Source of the DNA: JAQYVZ01 sp035269105
Lineage (GTDB): Bacteria > Desulfobacterota > Desulfuromonadia > Desulfuromonadales > BM103
NCBI GenBank assembly: GCA_035269105.1
Contig: DATFJP010000073.1
Span: 1 to 15,505, forward strand
Reading direction: 5' to 3'
Length of the DNA stretch: 15,505 nucleotides
Position 1 is the stretch's first letter. Every line of letters begins with the position of its first letter. The notes under the pieces were generated by a model. It saw only the letters and a list, made by a program, of their open reading frames with translations. It was not told where the DNA came from and did not search any database. Shown one piece after another: positions 7,523 through 15,044 of this stretch. Position numbers and translations under genes: made by a program.

Positions 7523-10500
7523 TCAGTCCTCTTCTTCCTCCAGGAGCTCGACATCGAGACAGAGCGCCTGCAGTTCCTTGATGAGAACGTTGAAGGACTC
7601 GGGGAGACCGGCTTCAAGGGTATGCTTGCCCTTGACGATCGCCTCGTAGATCCGGGTCCGGCCGGCCACGTCGTCCGACTTGACAGTCAGGAATTCCTGC
7701 AGGGCATGGGCTGCGCCGTAGGCTTCCATGGCCCAGACTTCCATCTCGCCGAGCCGCTGACCGCCGAACTGCGCCTTGCCGCCGAGCGGCTGCTGGGTGA
7801 CGAGACTGTAGGGCCCGATGCTCCGGGCATGGATCTTGTCGTCAACCAAATGGTGCAGTTTCAGCATGTACATGATGCCAACCGTGACCTTCTCGTGGAA
7901 CTCGTCGCCGGTCTTGCCGTCGAACAGGGTCATCTGCCCGGAAAGCGGCATATTCGCCCGCTCCAACTCCTTCTTGATCTGGCCTTCCGGTACGCCCTCG
8001 AAAACCGGTGAGGCCATCGGCACGCCGCTGCTCAGACGCTGGGCGAGGGCTTGCACGTCCTGCTCCTCGAGATTGTCGATAAAACTGTTGAGCTCCTCAT
8101 TGCCGTAGATTTGCTTGATCTGACCACGGAGCTGGTCGGTACCGTGCATCTGATCGATCGCCTCCTGGATCTGGCGACCGAGGCCGTGGGCGGCCAGGCC
8201 GAGGTGCGTCTCAAGGATCTGGCCGACGTTCATACGCGATGGCACGCCGAGCGGATTGAGGACGATCTCGACCGGGGTACCGTCCTCGAGATATGGCATA
8301 TCCTCCTCGGGCAGGATGCGGGAGAGCACACCCTTGTTGCCGTGCCGGCCGGCCATCTTGTCACCTACCGACAGCTTGCGCTTAATGGCGATATAGACCT
8401 TGACCATCTTGATGACGCCGGGCTGCAGGTCGTCGCCGCGCTTGAGCTTTTCGATCTTGTTGGCGAACACCGACTTGATCAGTTCTTCCCGCTCGGTCAG
8501 CCGCCGCATGACCTCGGCGACCTTCTGCTCCACTTCCGCATTGGCCAGGGACAGCTCTTTCCAGGTGCTGAACGGAATGGTCTCCAGTGCCTTCGGCGTG
8601 ATCTTGCGGCCCTTGGGCAGCAGGGTTTTGCCGTCGCGGTCCTTGACGGGTGCCGATACGGTCCGGTCCTTGAGCAGGTTCTCCAGCTTGCTGCGGGCCG
8701 ATTCGCGGATGATGCGGATCTCGTCGTGCTGATCTTTGAGCAGTTTGTCGATCTCGGCCTGCTCGATCAGTTCGGTCCGGGTATCCTTGTCGGACCCCTT
8801 GCGGGAGAAGACCCGAGCGCCGATGACGACGCCTTCCACGCCCGGCGGTACGCGCAGGGAGGTGTCCCTGACGTCGCCGGCCTTTTCACCGAATATGGCG
8901 CGCAGCAGCTTCTCCTCCGGAGAGAGTTGGGTTTCCCCTTTGGGAGTGATCTTGCCGACCAGGATATCTCCCGGCTTGACCTCGGCGCCGATGCGAATGA
9001 TGCCGCTCTCGTCGAGATTGCGCAGTGCGTCCTCGCCGAGATTGGGGATATCATCGGTGATCTCTTCCTTGCCAAGCTTGGTGTCACGGGCTACACATTC
9101 GAATTCCTCGACGTGCACCGAGGTATAACGGTCTTCCTTAACCAGCTTTTCGGAGATCAGGATCGAGTCTTCGAAGTTGTAGCCGCCCCAGGGCATGAAG
9201 GCGACCAATACGTTCTGGCCGAGCGCCAGCTCGCCCCACTGGGTCGATGGGCCATCGGCGATGATCTCGCCCCGCTTGACCTCGTCGCCGACCTTGACAA
9301 TCGGCTTCTGGTTGAGGCAGGTGTTCTGGTTGGAGCGGATGAACTTGATCAGGTTGTAGATATCGACGCCGGTGCCGGATTCGTCCACCTCATGCTCATC
9401 GATCTTGACTACGATACGGCTGGCATCGACGCTTTCGACTTTGCCGTCGTGCCGGGCGACTACGGCGGAGCCGGAATCGTGGGCCACGATGCGCTCCATG
9501 CCGGTACCGACCAGGGGCGCGTCGGCCCGCAGCAATGGCACGGCCTGGCGCTGCATGTTCGACCCCATCAGGGCGCGGTTGGCGTCGTCGTTTTCCAAAA
9601 AGGGAATCAGCGACGCCGCCACCGACACCAGCTGCTTCGGTGAAACGTCCATCAGCTCGATCTCTTCCCGGTTGACCAGCATGAATTCGCCGTTCTTGCG
9701 GGCATTGACCAGCTCGTTGACGAACCGGCCTTCCTCGTCGAGGGGCGCGTTGGCCTGAGCGATGGCGTGCCCTTCTTCCTCCAGGGCCGAGAAATAGGCA
9801 ATCTCGTTAGTCACCTGGGCACCGTCGACGACCCGGTAGGGAGTTTCGACAAAGCCGTGAATGTTGATCCGCGCATAAGTGGACAGCGAAGCAATCAGAC
9901 CAATGTTCGGACCTTCCGGAGTTTCGATGGGACAGACCCGGCCGTAATGGGTGGGGTGCACGTCACGCACTTCGAAACCGGCACGCTCTCGGGTCAGGCC
10001 CCCCGGTCCGAGCGCCGACAGGCGCCGCTTGTGGGTGATCTCCGACAGCGGGTTGGTCTGGTCCATGAACTGGGAGAGCTGACTCGAACCGAAAAACTCC
10101 TTGACCACCGCCGAGACCGGTTTGGAATTGACCAGGTCGTGGGGCATCAGGCTGTCCACTTCCTGCAGGCTCATGCGCTCCTTGATGGCACGTTCCATGC
10201 GGACCAGTCCGACCCGGTACTGGTTTTCGAGCAGCTCGCCGACCGCCCGCACCCGGCGGTTGCCGAGATGGTCGATATCATCGATCTTAACCGGTATCCG
10301 ACGCTTCTGACCTTTGTTGTCGGTCACTGTCCAGTCGGGCGTACCGTTGCGCAGGTCAATCAAATAGCGGACCACTTCGAGGATGTCCTGTTTGGTCAGA
10401 GTGGTCACCTCGAGCGGCTCCTTCAGGGCCAGCTTGTGGTTCAGCTTGAGCCGGCCCACCGCTGACAGGTCGTAGCGCTCCTCGTTGAAGAACAGACTTT

Positions 10501-11677
10501 CAAAGAGGGCGGTCGCACTGCGGATGGTCGGCGGATCGCCGGGACGCAGCCGCCGGTAGATTTCAATCATCGCCTCCTCGGCGTTGTTCACCTTGTCGAG
10601 CAGCAGGGTCTCCCGCAGGAAAGGTCCGACGAACATATTGTCGATGAACAGCACCTTGAAGGTATTGATGCCGCGGCTCTTCAGCTCCTCGAGCTTGGCG
10701 GCCGTGACCTCGCTGTTGCACTCGACCACGACCTCACCGGTCGACTCGTCGACGATATCGGTGGAGGCCACCTTGCCGACGACGTCCTCCTCGAGGATCT
10801 GGATGAATTCGATGTTCTTGTCAGCAATCTTGCGCATCGCGGCCTTGGTGAACTTACGGTTGGCCTTGACGATCACATCGCCGTTCTCATCGACCACATC
10901 CATCGACGCCCGCTGGCCGGGCAGAAGACTCAGGTCGGTCTTTTTACGGTAGACATCGCCATCGATGTGAATTTCCTCGGTGTCGTAGTAGTAGTCCAGC
11001 AGCTCCTCGGCGGTGTAGCCGAGCGCCTTGAGCAGGACGGTTGCCGGCAGCTTGCGGCGCCGGTCGATCCGGACGTAGAGAATGTCCTTGTGATCGAAGT
11101 CGAAATCAAGCCAGGACCCGCGGTAGGGGATCACCCGGGCGCTGTAGAGTATTTTGCCGCTGGAGTGGGTTTTGCCTTTATCGTGATCGAAGAATACCCC
11201 GGGGGAGCGGTGCAGCTGGCTGACGATGACCCGCTCCGTGCCGTTGATGATGAAGGTGCCGTTCTCCGTCATCAGGGGAATTTCCCCGAAATAAACTTCC
11301 TGTTCCTTGATATCGCGAATCGACTGGACGCCGGACTCCTTATCGACATCCCAGGAGACCAGCCGCACCCGGACTTTCATAGGCGCCGCAAAGGTCATGC
11401 CCCGCTGATGACATTCCTCGACATCGTATTTCGGGGTGCCGAGAGAATACTCCACATATTCCAGGGAGCAGGTTTCGCTGAAATCCCTGATCGGGAAAAC
11501 CGAGCGGAAAACCGCCTCCAGCCCGATGTTCTGCCGGGCCGAGGCCGGCAGGTCCGACTGCAGGAAACGTTGATAGGAATTCTTCTGGATATCGATCAGG
11601 TTGGGGATGTCGATAATCCGCTTGATTTCCTCGAAATGTTTCCGTAGAAGCTGGTTATTCGCAATCGAATAAGCCAT
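7523..11677 (-). CDS. rpoB: DNA-directed RNA polymerase subunit beta
   Basis: Beta forms the other half of the polymerase cleft and the rifampicin pocket. At 1384 aa it is slightly longer than E. coli RpoB (1342) and starts MAYSIANNQLLRKHFEEIKR, as in Geobacter-type proteins. The rifampicin region FFGSSQLSQFMDQTNPLSE / ITHKRRLSALGPGGL spans about 528-561. D539, H549 and S554 correspond to E. coli D516, H526 and S531 and are wild type, so the sequence predicts a sensitive polymerase. A charged helical stretch after the KLLKDQHDEI segment looks like the lineage insertion SI2. The C-terminal clamp-connector region (YSLVTQQPLGGKAQFGGQRLGEMEVWAMEAYGA) is intact. The ATG at 11677 has AAGGAGA about 6 nt upstream. 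It follows rplL after 172 nt containing two inverted repeats and precedes rpoC after 42 nt. Confidence 0.99.
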   Translation of the reverse strand: MAYSIANNQLLRKHFEEIKRIIDIPNLIDIQKNSYQRFLQSDLPASARQNIGLEAVFRSVFPIRDFSETCSLEYVEYSLGTPKYDVEECHQRGMTFAAPMKVRVRLVSWDVDKESGVQSIRDIKEQEVYFGEIPLMTENGTFIINGTERVIVSQLHRSPGVFFDHDKGKTHSSGKILYSARVIPYRGSWLDFDFDHKDILYVRIDRRRKLPATVLLKALGYTAEELLDYYYDTEEIHIDGDVYRKKTDLSLLPGQRASMDVVDENGDVIVKANRKFTKAAMRKIADKNIEFIQILEEDVVGKVASTDIVDESTGEVVVECNSEVTAAKLEELKSRGINTFKVLFIDNMFVGPFLRETLLLDKVNNAEEAMIEIYRRLRPGDPPTIRSATALFESLFFNEERYDLSAVGRLKLNHKLALKEPLEVTTLTKQDILEVVRYLIDLRNGTPDWTVTDNKGQKRRIPVKIDDIDHLGNRRVRAVGELLENQYRVGLVRMERAIKERMSLQEVDSLMPHDLVNSKPVSAVVKEFFGSSQLSQFMDQTNPLSEITHKRRLSALGPGGLTRERAGFEVRDVHPTHYGRVCPIETPEGPNIGLIASLSTYARINIHGFVETPYRVVDGAQVTNEIAYFSALEEEGHAIAQANAPLDEEGRFVNELVNARKNGEFMLVNREEIELMDVSPKQLVSVAASLIPFLENDDANRALMGSNMQRQAVPLLRADAPLVGTGMERIVAHDSGSAVVARHDGKVESVDASRIVVKIDEHEVDESGTGVDIYNLIKFIRSNQNTCLNQKPIVKVGDEVKRGEIIADGPSTQWGELALGQNVLVAFMPWGGYNFEDSILISEKLVKEDRYTSVHVEEFECVARDTKLGKEEITDDIPNLGEDALRNLDESGIIRIGAEVKPGDILVGKITPKGETQLSPEEKLLRAIFGEKAGDVRDTSLRVPPGVEGVVIGARVFSRKGSDKDTRTELIEQAEIDKLLKDQHDEIRIIRESARSKLENLLKDRTVSAPVKDRDGKTLLPKGRKITPKALETIPFSTWKELSLANAEVEQKVAEVMRRLTEREELIKSVFANKIEKLKRGDDLQPGVIKMVKVYIAIKRKLSVGDKMAGRHGNKGVLSRILPEEDMPYLEDGTPVEIVLNPLGVPSRMNVGQILETHLGLAAHGLGRQIQEAIDQMHGTDQLRGQIKQIYGNEELNSFIDNLEEQDVQALAQRLSSGVPMASPVFEGVPEGQIKKELERANMPLSGQMTLFDGKTGDEFHEKVTVGIMYMLKLHHLVDDKIHARSIGPYSLVTQQPLGGKAQFGGQRLGEMEVWAMEAYGAAHALQEFLTVKSDDVAGRTRIYEAIVKGKHTLEAGLPESFNVLIKELQALCLDVELLEEEED

Positions 11678-11709
11678 GGTGTCTCCTTATCCTGGCGAAA
11701 TGAGTGACC

Positions 11710-11755
11710 ATTTCCGGTGCGGAAAACTGCCGTGCAGTCATTCTCGACCGGAAAT
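11710..11755 (-). repeat. Inverted repeat in the rpoB 5' leader
   Basis: A perfect 9-bp inverted repeat, ATTTCCGGT (11710-11718) and ACCGGAAAT (11747-11755), encloses 28 nt. Those 28 nt contain a second small hairpin, ACTGC-CGT-GCAGT (11726-11738). No poly-U follows on the minus strand, so it does not read as an intrinsic terminator. It could be a folded RNA leader, a processing site or a protein-binding DNA site. Confidence 0.45.
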
Positions 11756-11792
11756 CGGCCAGTCCCCGCCTGAGTCCGGGCGAGAACTAGAA

Positions 11793-11823
11793 TAGCCAAG
11801 GCCGCGAAAAGCGACCTTGGCTA
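11793..11823 (-). terminator. Strong rplL-rpoB intergenic hairpin (attenuator or RNase processing site)
   Basis: The 13-nt arms TAGCCAAGGTCGC and GCGGCCTTGGCTA, with one G-U pair on the minus strand, enclose a TTTTC loop, followed by TTCTAGTTCTC. It lies 26 nt after the rplL stop. In E. coli the rplL-rpoB gap holds an attenuator and an RNase III cleavage site that lower rpoBC expression relative to the ribosomal proteins. Position and strength suggest the same job here. The broken U-tail argues for leaky termination or processing rather than full stop. Confidence 0.6.
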
Positions 11824-11849
11824 GGTTAGAAACTATCCGCGGCGGGCAG

Positions 11850-12233
11850 CTATTTGAGCTCCACGCTGGCGCCGGCTTCCTCCAGCTGCTTCTTGATGTC
11901 TTCGGCTTCGGCCTTGGAAACAGCTTCTTTGACGTTATTCGGGGCACCGTCGACCAGGTCCTTGGCTTCTTTGAGGCCCAGACCGGTGATGGCGCGCACA
12001 ACCTTGATGACGTTGATCTTCTTGTCGCCGATCGAGGCCAGCACGACGTCGAATTCGTCCTTCTCTTCGGCCTCGGCAGCTTCGCCGCCGGCAGCAGGGG
12101 CCGCTGCCATCGCCACGGGAGCGGCGGCGGAGACGCCGAACTTGTCTTCCAGTTCCTTGACCAGTTCCGCCATTTCGAGCACCGACATCTGCTCGAGGAA
12201 CTCGACAACCTGTTCTTTGGTGATTTCAGCCAT
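11850..12233 (-). CDS. rplL: 50S ribosomal protein L7/L12
   Basis: L7/L12 is the multi-copy stalk protein that recruits EF-Tu, EF-G and other GTPases. The 127-aa product has the N-terminal dimerisation helices (1-33, MAEITKEQVVEFLEQMSVLE), an Ala/Glu-rich flexible hinge (about 34-58) and the globular factor-binding domain (59-127, with KKINVIKVVRAITGLGLKEA and a C-terminal VELK). The ATG at 12233 has GGAGG 9 nt upstream. It follows rplJ after 85 nt of rather AT-rich DNA with no clear terminator. It is needed in several copies per ribosome, so translation is expected to be stronger than that of rplJ. Confidence 0.98.
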   Translation of the reverse strand: MAEITKEQVVEFLEQMSVLEMAELVKELEDKFGVSAAAPVAMAAAPAAGGEAAEAEEKDEFDVVLASIGDKKINVIKVVRAITGLGLKEAKDLVDGAPNNVKEAVSKAEAEDIKKQLEEAGASVELK

Positions 12234-12318
12234 GAATTGAATCCTCCATATTTTTAGAGTGTCTTGTGGTTATAGAATGTGATGTTATCGATGAATTGTC
12301 TGGTTAGCAGGTGCCGTG

Positions 12319-12840
12319 TCAGGCAGCTTCTTTCTGATCCTTGATGGCAGCCAGGACCTGTACGAACGAACGCGGGACCGCTGCGAACACACCAACCAGG
12401 TTGGTTGCCGGCGCGTTGAACGTAGCGAGCATCTGGGCCAGCAGCTGTTCCCGGCTCGGCAGATCGGACAGGGCCTGAATGTCTTCGACGGTCAGCAGCT
12501 TGCCGTCCAGCATGCCGGCCTTCAGCTCGAAAACCTTACTGCCCTTGGCAAACTCGACCAACGCTTTGGCCGGCGCGACCGGATCGTCGGCGGCGAGAGC
12601 GATCGCCGTGGGCCCGACCAGGTAATCATCCATGCACGCCGCGGGCGTATCCTTGGCCGCCAGGCGCAGCAGGGTATTCTTGACCACCCGGTATTCGACG
12701 CCGGCGGCCCGCAGCTTGCGCCGCAAGTCATTTGCCTGCTCGACCGTCAGACCGCGATAGTCGGCCAGGAAGGCCGCCTTGGCCTCAGTCAGCTTGCCGG
12801 AAAATTCGGCAACGACAGCTTCTTTGGACTGTTTGTTCAC
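12319..12840 (-). CDS. rplJ: 50S ribosomal protein L10
   Basis: L10 anchors L7/L12 dimers to 23S rRNA next to L11, and the L10-L12 complex represses its own mRNA. The 173-aa product starts with MNKQSKEAVVAEFSGKLTEA, then AAFLADYRGLTVEQANDLRR and VEYRVVKNTLLRLAA, the conserved rRNA-binding half. The C-terminal helix that binds L12 (around 128-173, REQLLAQMLATFNAPATNLV) is present. The start is GTG at 12840, with AAAGGAGG 6 nt upstream. The 224-nt gap before it contains an L10-leader motif and a possible anti-Shine-Dalgarno segment, fitting autogenous control of rplJL. Confidence 0.97.
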   Translation of the reverse strand: MNKQSKEAVVAEFSGKLTEAKAAFLADYRGLTVEQANDLRRKLRAAGVEYRVVKNTLLRLAAKDTPAACMDDYLVGPTAIALAADDPVAPAKALVEFAKGSKVFELKAGMLDGKLLTVEDIQALSDLPSREQLLAQMLATFNAPATNLVGVFAAVPRSFVQVLAAIKDQKEAA

Positions 12841-12846
12841 GCTTTT

Positions 12847-12906
12847 CCTCCTTTCCTTGTAGATTTACGAGCCTTTAAAGGCTCTCCATCCCAGCTTTTC
12901 AGGAGG
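12847..12906 (-). promoter_or_regulatory. rplJ Shine-Dalgarno and complementary anti-SD segment, with 16-nt palindrome between
   Basis: The rplJ Shine-Dalgarno AGGAGG (12852-12847) is an exact complement of CCTCCT (12906-12901) further upstream in the same leader. Between them lies the perfect palindrome GAGCCTTTAAAGGCTC (12869-12884), which can fold as a 6-bp stem with a UUAA loop. The upstream CCTCCT could instead be held away by CTCTTC pairing with GGAGAG (12886-12881) just before the palindrome. This gives the outline of a translational switch downstream of the L10 leader. The complementarity is seen; the switching is inferred. Confidence 0.45.
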
Positions 12907-13010
12907 TGAAGAGAAACAGGGAATCCCATCAACCAACCTTTGAGCCTCGGCAGGCGGCACGCCATTAAACCCGCAGGTGCCTGCTGTCTGCAGCCAGGAT
13001 TGTTCGTTGA
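12901..13010 (-). promoter_or_regulatory. L10-type ribosomal protein leader (autoregulatory RNA)
   Basis: The rplA-rplJ gap carries, in order on the minus strand, the three sequence blocks I recall for L10 leaders: GCAGACAGCAGG (12991-12980), a TTTAAT segment (12969-12964) and CCTGCCGAGGC (12954-12944). GCAGG and CCTGC pair, putting the two conserved flanks opposite each other as in the kink-turn bound by L10(L12)4. No terminator with a U-run follows, so control is more likely translational than by attenuation. The outer limits given are approximate; a covariance model would set them. Confidence 0.85.
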
Positions 13011-13064
13011 AAATTCTTGAAATGCGAGCGTTCCGCAGGCCTGCACGCCTGTCACGCCTCTCCG

Positions 13065-13766
13065 CTACTTGACCAGCGTCTGCAGGGCCGGGATGTCGAC
13101 ATTGACCCCAGGCCCCATGGTGCTGGAGATGCTGACTTTTTTCAGGTAGGAGCCTTTGGACGTGGACGGCTTCGCCTTGACCAGGGCGTCCATCAAGCTC
13201 AAGATATTTTCCTGCAGTCTGTCGACGTCGAAGGACACCTTGCCGACCGGAGCATGAACGATACCGGCCTTCTCGACCCGGTATTCGACCTTGCCCGATT
13301 TGGCCTCCTCGACGGCGCGAGCCAGTTCGAAGGTAACGGTGCCGACTTTCGGGTTCGGCATCAGCCCGCGGGGGCCGAGCAGCTTGCCGATCTTGCCGAC
13401 CGTGCCCATCATGTCGGGAGTCGCAATGGCCGTATCGAAGTCGAACCAGCCGCCCTTGATTTTCTCAACCAAATCGTCCGCGCCGACGTAATCGGCGCCG
13501 GCTTCGGTCGCCTCCATGGCTTTTTCACCTTTGGCGAATACCAGGACGCGAACTTCTTTGCCAAGGCCATTCGGCAGGACGACGGCGCCGCGCACCATCT
13601 GGTCCGCCTTGCGGGGATCGACGCCGAGCCGCACCGACAGGTCGACCGTTTCATCGAATTTGGCGAAAGAGGCTTCCTTGACCAGGGCCAGGGCCTCCTC
13701 GAGCGGATAGGTCTTGGTTCGATCAACCTTTTCCTTGGCTGATTGCAGTTGTTTTCCGATTGCCAT
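13065..13766 (-). CDS. rplA: 50S ribosomal protein L1
   Basis: L1 forms the mobile L1 stalk at the E site and in many bacteria represses the rplKA mRNA. At 233 aa it has the family length. Recognisable stretches are FAKFDETVDLSVRLGVDPRK, VRGAVVLPNGLGKEVRVLVF, the signature GKLLGPRGLMPNPKVGTVT (about 146-164) and the C-terminal KKVSISSTMGPGVNVD. The ATG at 13766 has a modest GGAG 10-12 nt upstream. It follows rplK after 30 nt. After its TAG stop, the sequence CAGGC-GTGCAG-GCCTG can form a hairpin near 13036-13051, but without a U-run, so read-through into rplJ is expected. Confidence 0.98.
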   Translation of the reverse strand: MAIGKQLQSAKEKVDRTKTYPLEEALALVKEASFAKFDETVDLSVRLGVDPRKADQMVRGAVVLPNGLGKEVRVLVFAKGEKAMEATEAGADYVGADDLVEKIKGGWFDFDTAIATPDMMGTVGKIGKLLGPRGLMPNPKVGTVTFELARAVEEAKSGKVEYRVEKAGIVHAPVGKVSFDVDRLQENILSLMDALVKAKPSTSKGSYLKKVSISSTMGPGVNVDIPALQTLVK

Positions 13767-13796
13767 TGTTTATCTACTCCACTAGTTCTGGTAAAT

Positions 13797-14222
13797 TCAG
13801 GCTTCCACCGTGATGCCCATGCTGCGCGCAGTCCCCTCGATGATGCGCATGGCGGCATCAACGTCGGTGGCGTTCAGGTCGGGCATCTTCAACTCGGCGA
13901 TCTCCTGAATTTGCGCTTTGGTCACCTTACCCGCCTTCTCCTTGTTCGGCACGCCGGAGCCTTTGGCGACGCTGGCCGCCTTGAGCAGCAACACCGCTGC
14001 AGGCGGCGTCTTGGTAATAAAGGAAAAGGAACGGTCGGCGTAGACGGTGATCACCACCGGAGTGATCATGCCGGCCTGGTCCTGAGTCTTGGCGTTGAAT
14101 GCCTTGCAGAAATCCATGATGTTCACCCCCTGCTGGCCGAGCGCGGGGCCGACCGGGGGAGAAGGGTTCGCCTGACCCGCCGGGATCTGCAATTTTATCT
14201 GTCCGACAACCTTTTTGGCCAT
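13797..14222 (-). CDS. rplK: 50S ribosomal protein L11
   Basis: L11 lies at the base of the GTPase-associated centre and is part of the thiostrepton-binding site. The 141-aa product starts MAKKVVGQIKLQIPAGQANP, followed by SPPVGPALGQQGVNIMDFCK (the proline-rich N-terminal domain at the thiostrepton site), then TPPAAVLLLKAA and the C-terminal GTARSMGITVEA. The start at 14222 is chosen because AAGGAG lies 7 nt upstream and the length equals the family norm. The frame stays open 102 codons further upstream into nusG, so a 243-aa call would be wrong. It follows nusG after 40 nt. Confidence 0.98.
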   Translation of the reverse strand: MAKKVVGQIKLQIPAGQANPSPPVGPALGQQGVNIMDFCKAFNAKTQDQAGMITPVVITVYADRSFSFITKTPPAAVLLLKAASVAKGSGVPNKEKAGKVTKAQIQEIAELKMPDLNATDVDAAMRIIEGTARSMGITVEA

Positions 14223-14229
14223 GAGGTTA

Positions 14230-14235
14230 CTCCTT
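14230..14235 (-). promoter_or_regulatory. rplK ribosome-binding site (decides start)
   Basis: AAGGAG, 7 nt before the ATG at 14222, supports the 141-aa L11 start over the longer in-frame extension that would run into nusG. Confidence 0.85.
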
Positions 14236-14252
14236 GAATTGCTATTTGCCAG

Positions 14253-14270
14253 CCAGCTGGGGTCAGCTGG
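14253..14270 (-). repeat. Hairpin overlapping the nusG stop codon
   Basis: CCAGCTG and CAGCTGG, 7 bp around a 4-nt loop, span the last codon and TGA stop of nusG (14263-14265). No U-run follows on the coding strand, so it is not an intrinsic terminator. On the opposite strand it is followed by TCTTTTCC. It may mark an mRNA-processing or stability site between secE-nusG and rplKA. Confidence 0.4.
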
Positions 14271-14799
14271 TCTTTTCCACCTGAATAAAGTCCAGTTCCA
14301 CCGGAGTGACGCGCCCGAAAATACTGACCATAACCTTGAGCTTGGCCTTGTCCGGCTTGACGTCTTCGACGACGCCCGTGAAGTTGAGGAACGGCCCATC
14401 GATGACGCGCACGGTCTCCCCGACCTCGAATTCGACCTTCGGCTTGGGACTCTCCTGGCCTTCCTCCATACGCGCGGTAATCTTGGCGACTTCCTCCTCG
14501 GGAATGGCCGGCGGATTGGTCGTGCCACCGACGAAGCCAGTCACCTTGGGAGTGTCTTTGACGACATGCCAGGTCTCGTTGTTCAGCTCCATAAAAACCA
14601 GGATGTAACCCGGAAAAAATTTGCGTGAAGAAGTTCGGCGTTCGCCGTTTTTCAGCTCGACCACTGTCTCGGAAGGGATAAGAACCTCACCGAAGAATTC
14701 TTCGGCATCGAGCGCACGGATGCGCTCTTCAAGGTTGAGCTTAACCTTGTTCTCGTACCCTGAGTAGACATGTACACCATACCATTTCTTCTCACCCAT
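14263..14799 (-). CDS. nusG: Transcription termination/antitermination factor NusG
   Basis: NusG binds the RNA polymerase clamp, reduces pausing and bridges to Rho or to ribosomal protein S10. The 178-aa product has the NGN domain (MGEKKWYGVHVYSGYENKVK, then SSRKFFPGYILVFMEL around 58-72, and VTGFVGGTTNPPAIP) and a C-terminal KOW domain (about 127-178, GETVRVIDGPFLNFTGVVED). The ATG at 14799 is preceded by GGTGAG, which matches the 3' side of the Shine-Dalgarno consensus. It follows secE after 23 nt, the common secE-nusG pair, and leads into rplK after 40 nt. Confidence 0.98.
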   Translation of the reverse strand: MGEKKWYGVHVYSGYENKVKLNLEERIRALDAEEFFGEVLIPSETVVELKNGERRTSSRKFFPGYILVFMELNNETWHVVKDTPKVTGFVGGTTNPPAIPEEEVAKITARMEEGQESPKPKVEFEVGETVRVIDGPFLNFTGVVEDVKPDKAKLKVMVSIFGRVTPVELDFIQVEKTS

Positions 14800-14822
14800 C
14801 GAAACTCACCACCAGGTCTCTC

Positions 14823-15008
14823 TTAATTGAGCAGGGTACGAATCAGCGCCGACAGCGCGGAATCGACAACCCACAGGTAGACTCCAACCATCAGGACCAG
14901 AACGATCACCACCACCGTCGACCCATAGGTCTCCTTCCGGGTGGGCCAGGTCACCTTCTGCAGCTCGGCTTTCACGTTGCCGAGGAATTCGCTCACCTTG
15001 TTTGCCAC
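14823..15008 (-). CDS. secE: Preprotein translocase subunit SecE
   Basis: SecE clamps SecY in the SecYEG channel of the inner membrane. The 61-aa product is the short, single-span form. It has an amphipathic N-terminal helix with the conserved KAELQKVTWPTRKET (about 13-27), then a hydrophobic segment TVVVIVLVLMVGVYLWVV (31-48). The start is taken as GTG at 15008 (VANKVSEFLGNV). The Shine-Dalgarno is weak (AGGG about 10 nt upstream), so the start is a little less certain than the gene. The frame is open a further 23 codons upstream, but that part is a translation of the tRNA-Trp gene (GVRIPPGLP) and is not protein-coding. Confidence 0.95.
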   Translation of the reverse strand: MANKVSEFLGNVKAELQKVTWPTRKETYGSTVVVIVLVLMVGVYLWVVDSALSALIRTLLN

Positions 15009-15044
15009 TATCTCGACCCTGACTAAGGAAAAATGACAGGTAAA

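Noticed and set aside
8051..9643. Plus-strand open frame of 530 codons opposite rpoB
   Set aside because: Shadow of rpoB with no ribosome-binding site, neighbour or domain to support it.
12234..12318. Possible internal promoter between rplJ and rplL (TCTATAAC as -10)
   Set aside because: The -10-like sequence lacks a convincing -35 at 16-18 bp. The gap is AT-rich, so chance matches are likely.
14223..14262. L1-binding repressor site in the rplK leader, as in E. coli
   Set aside because: The nusG-rplK gap is 40 nt and I could not recognise the L1 rRNA-mimic loop. A structure search could still find one reaching into nusG.
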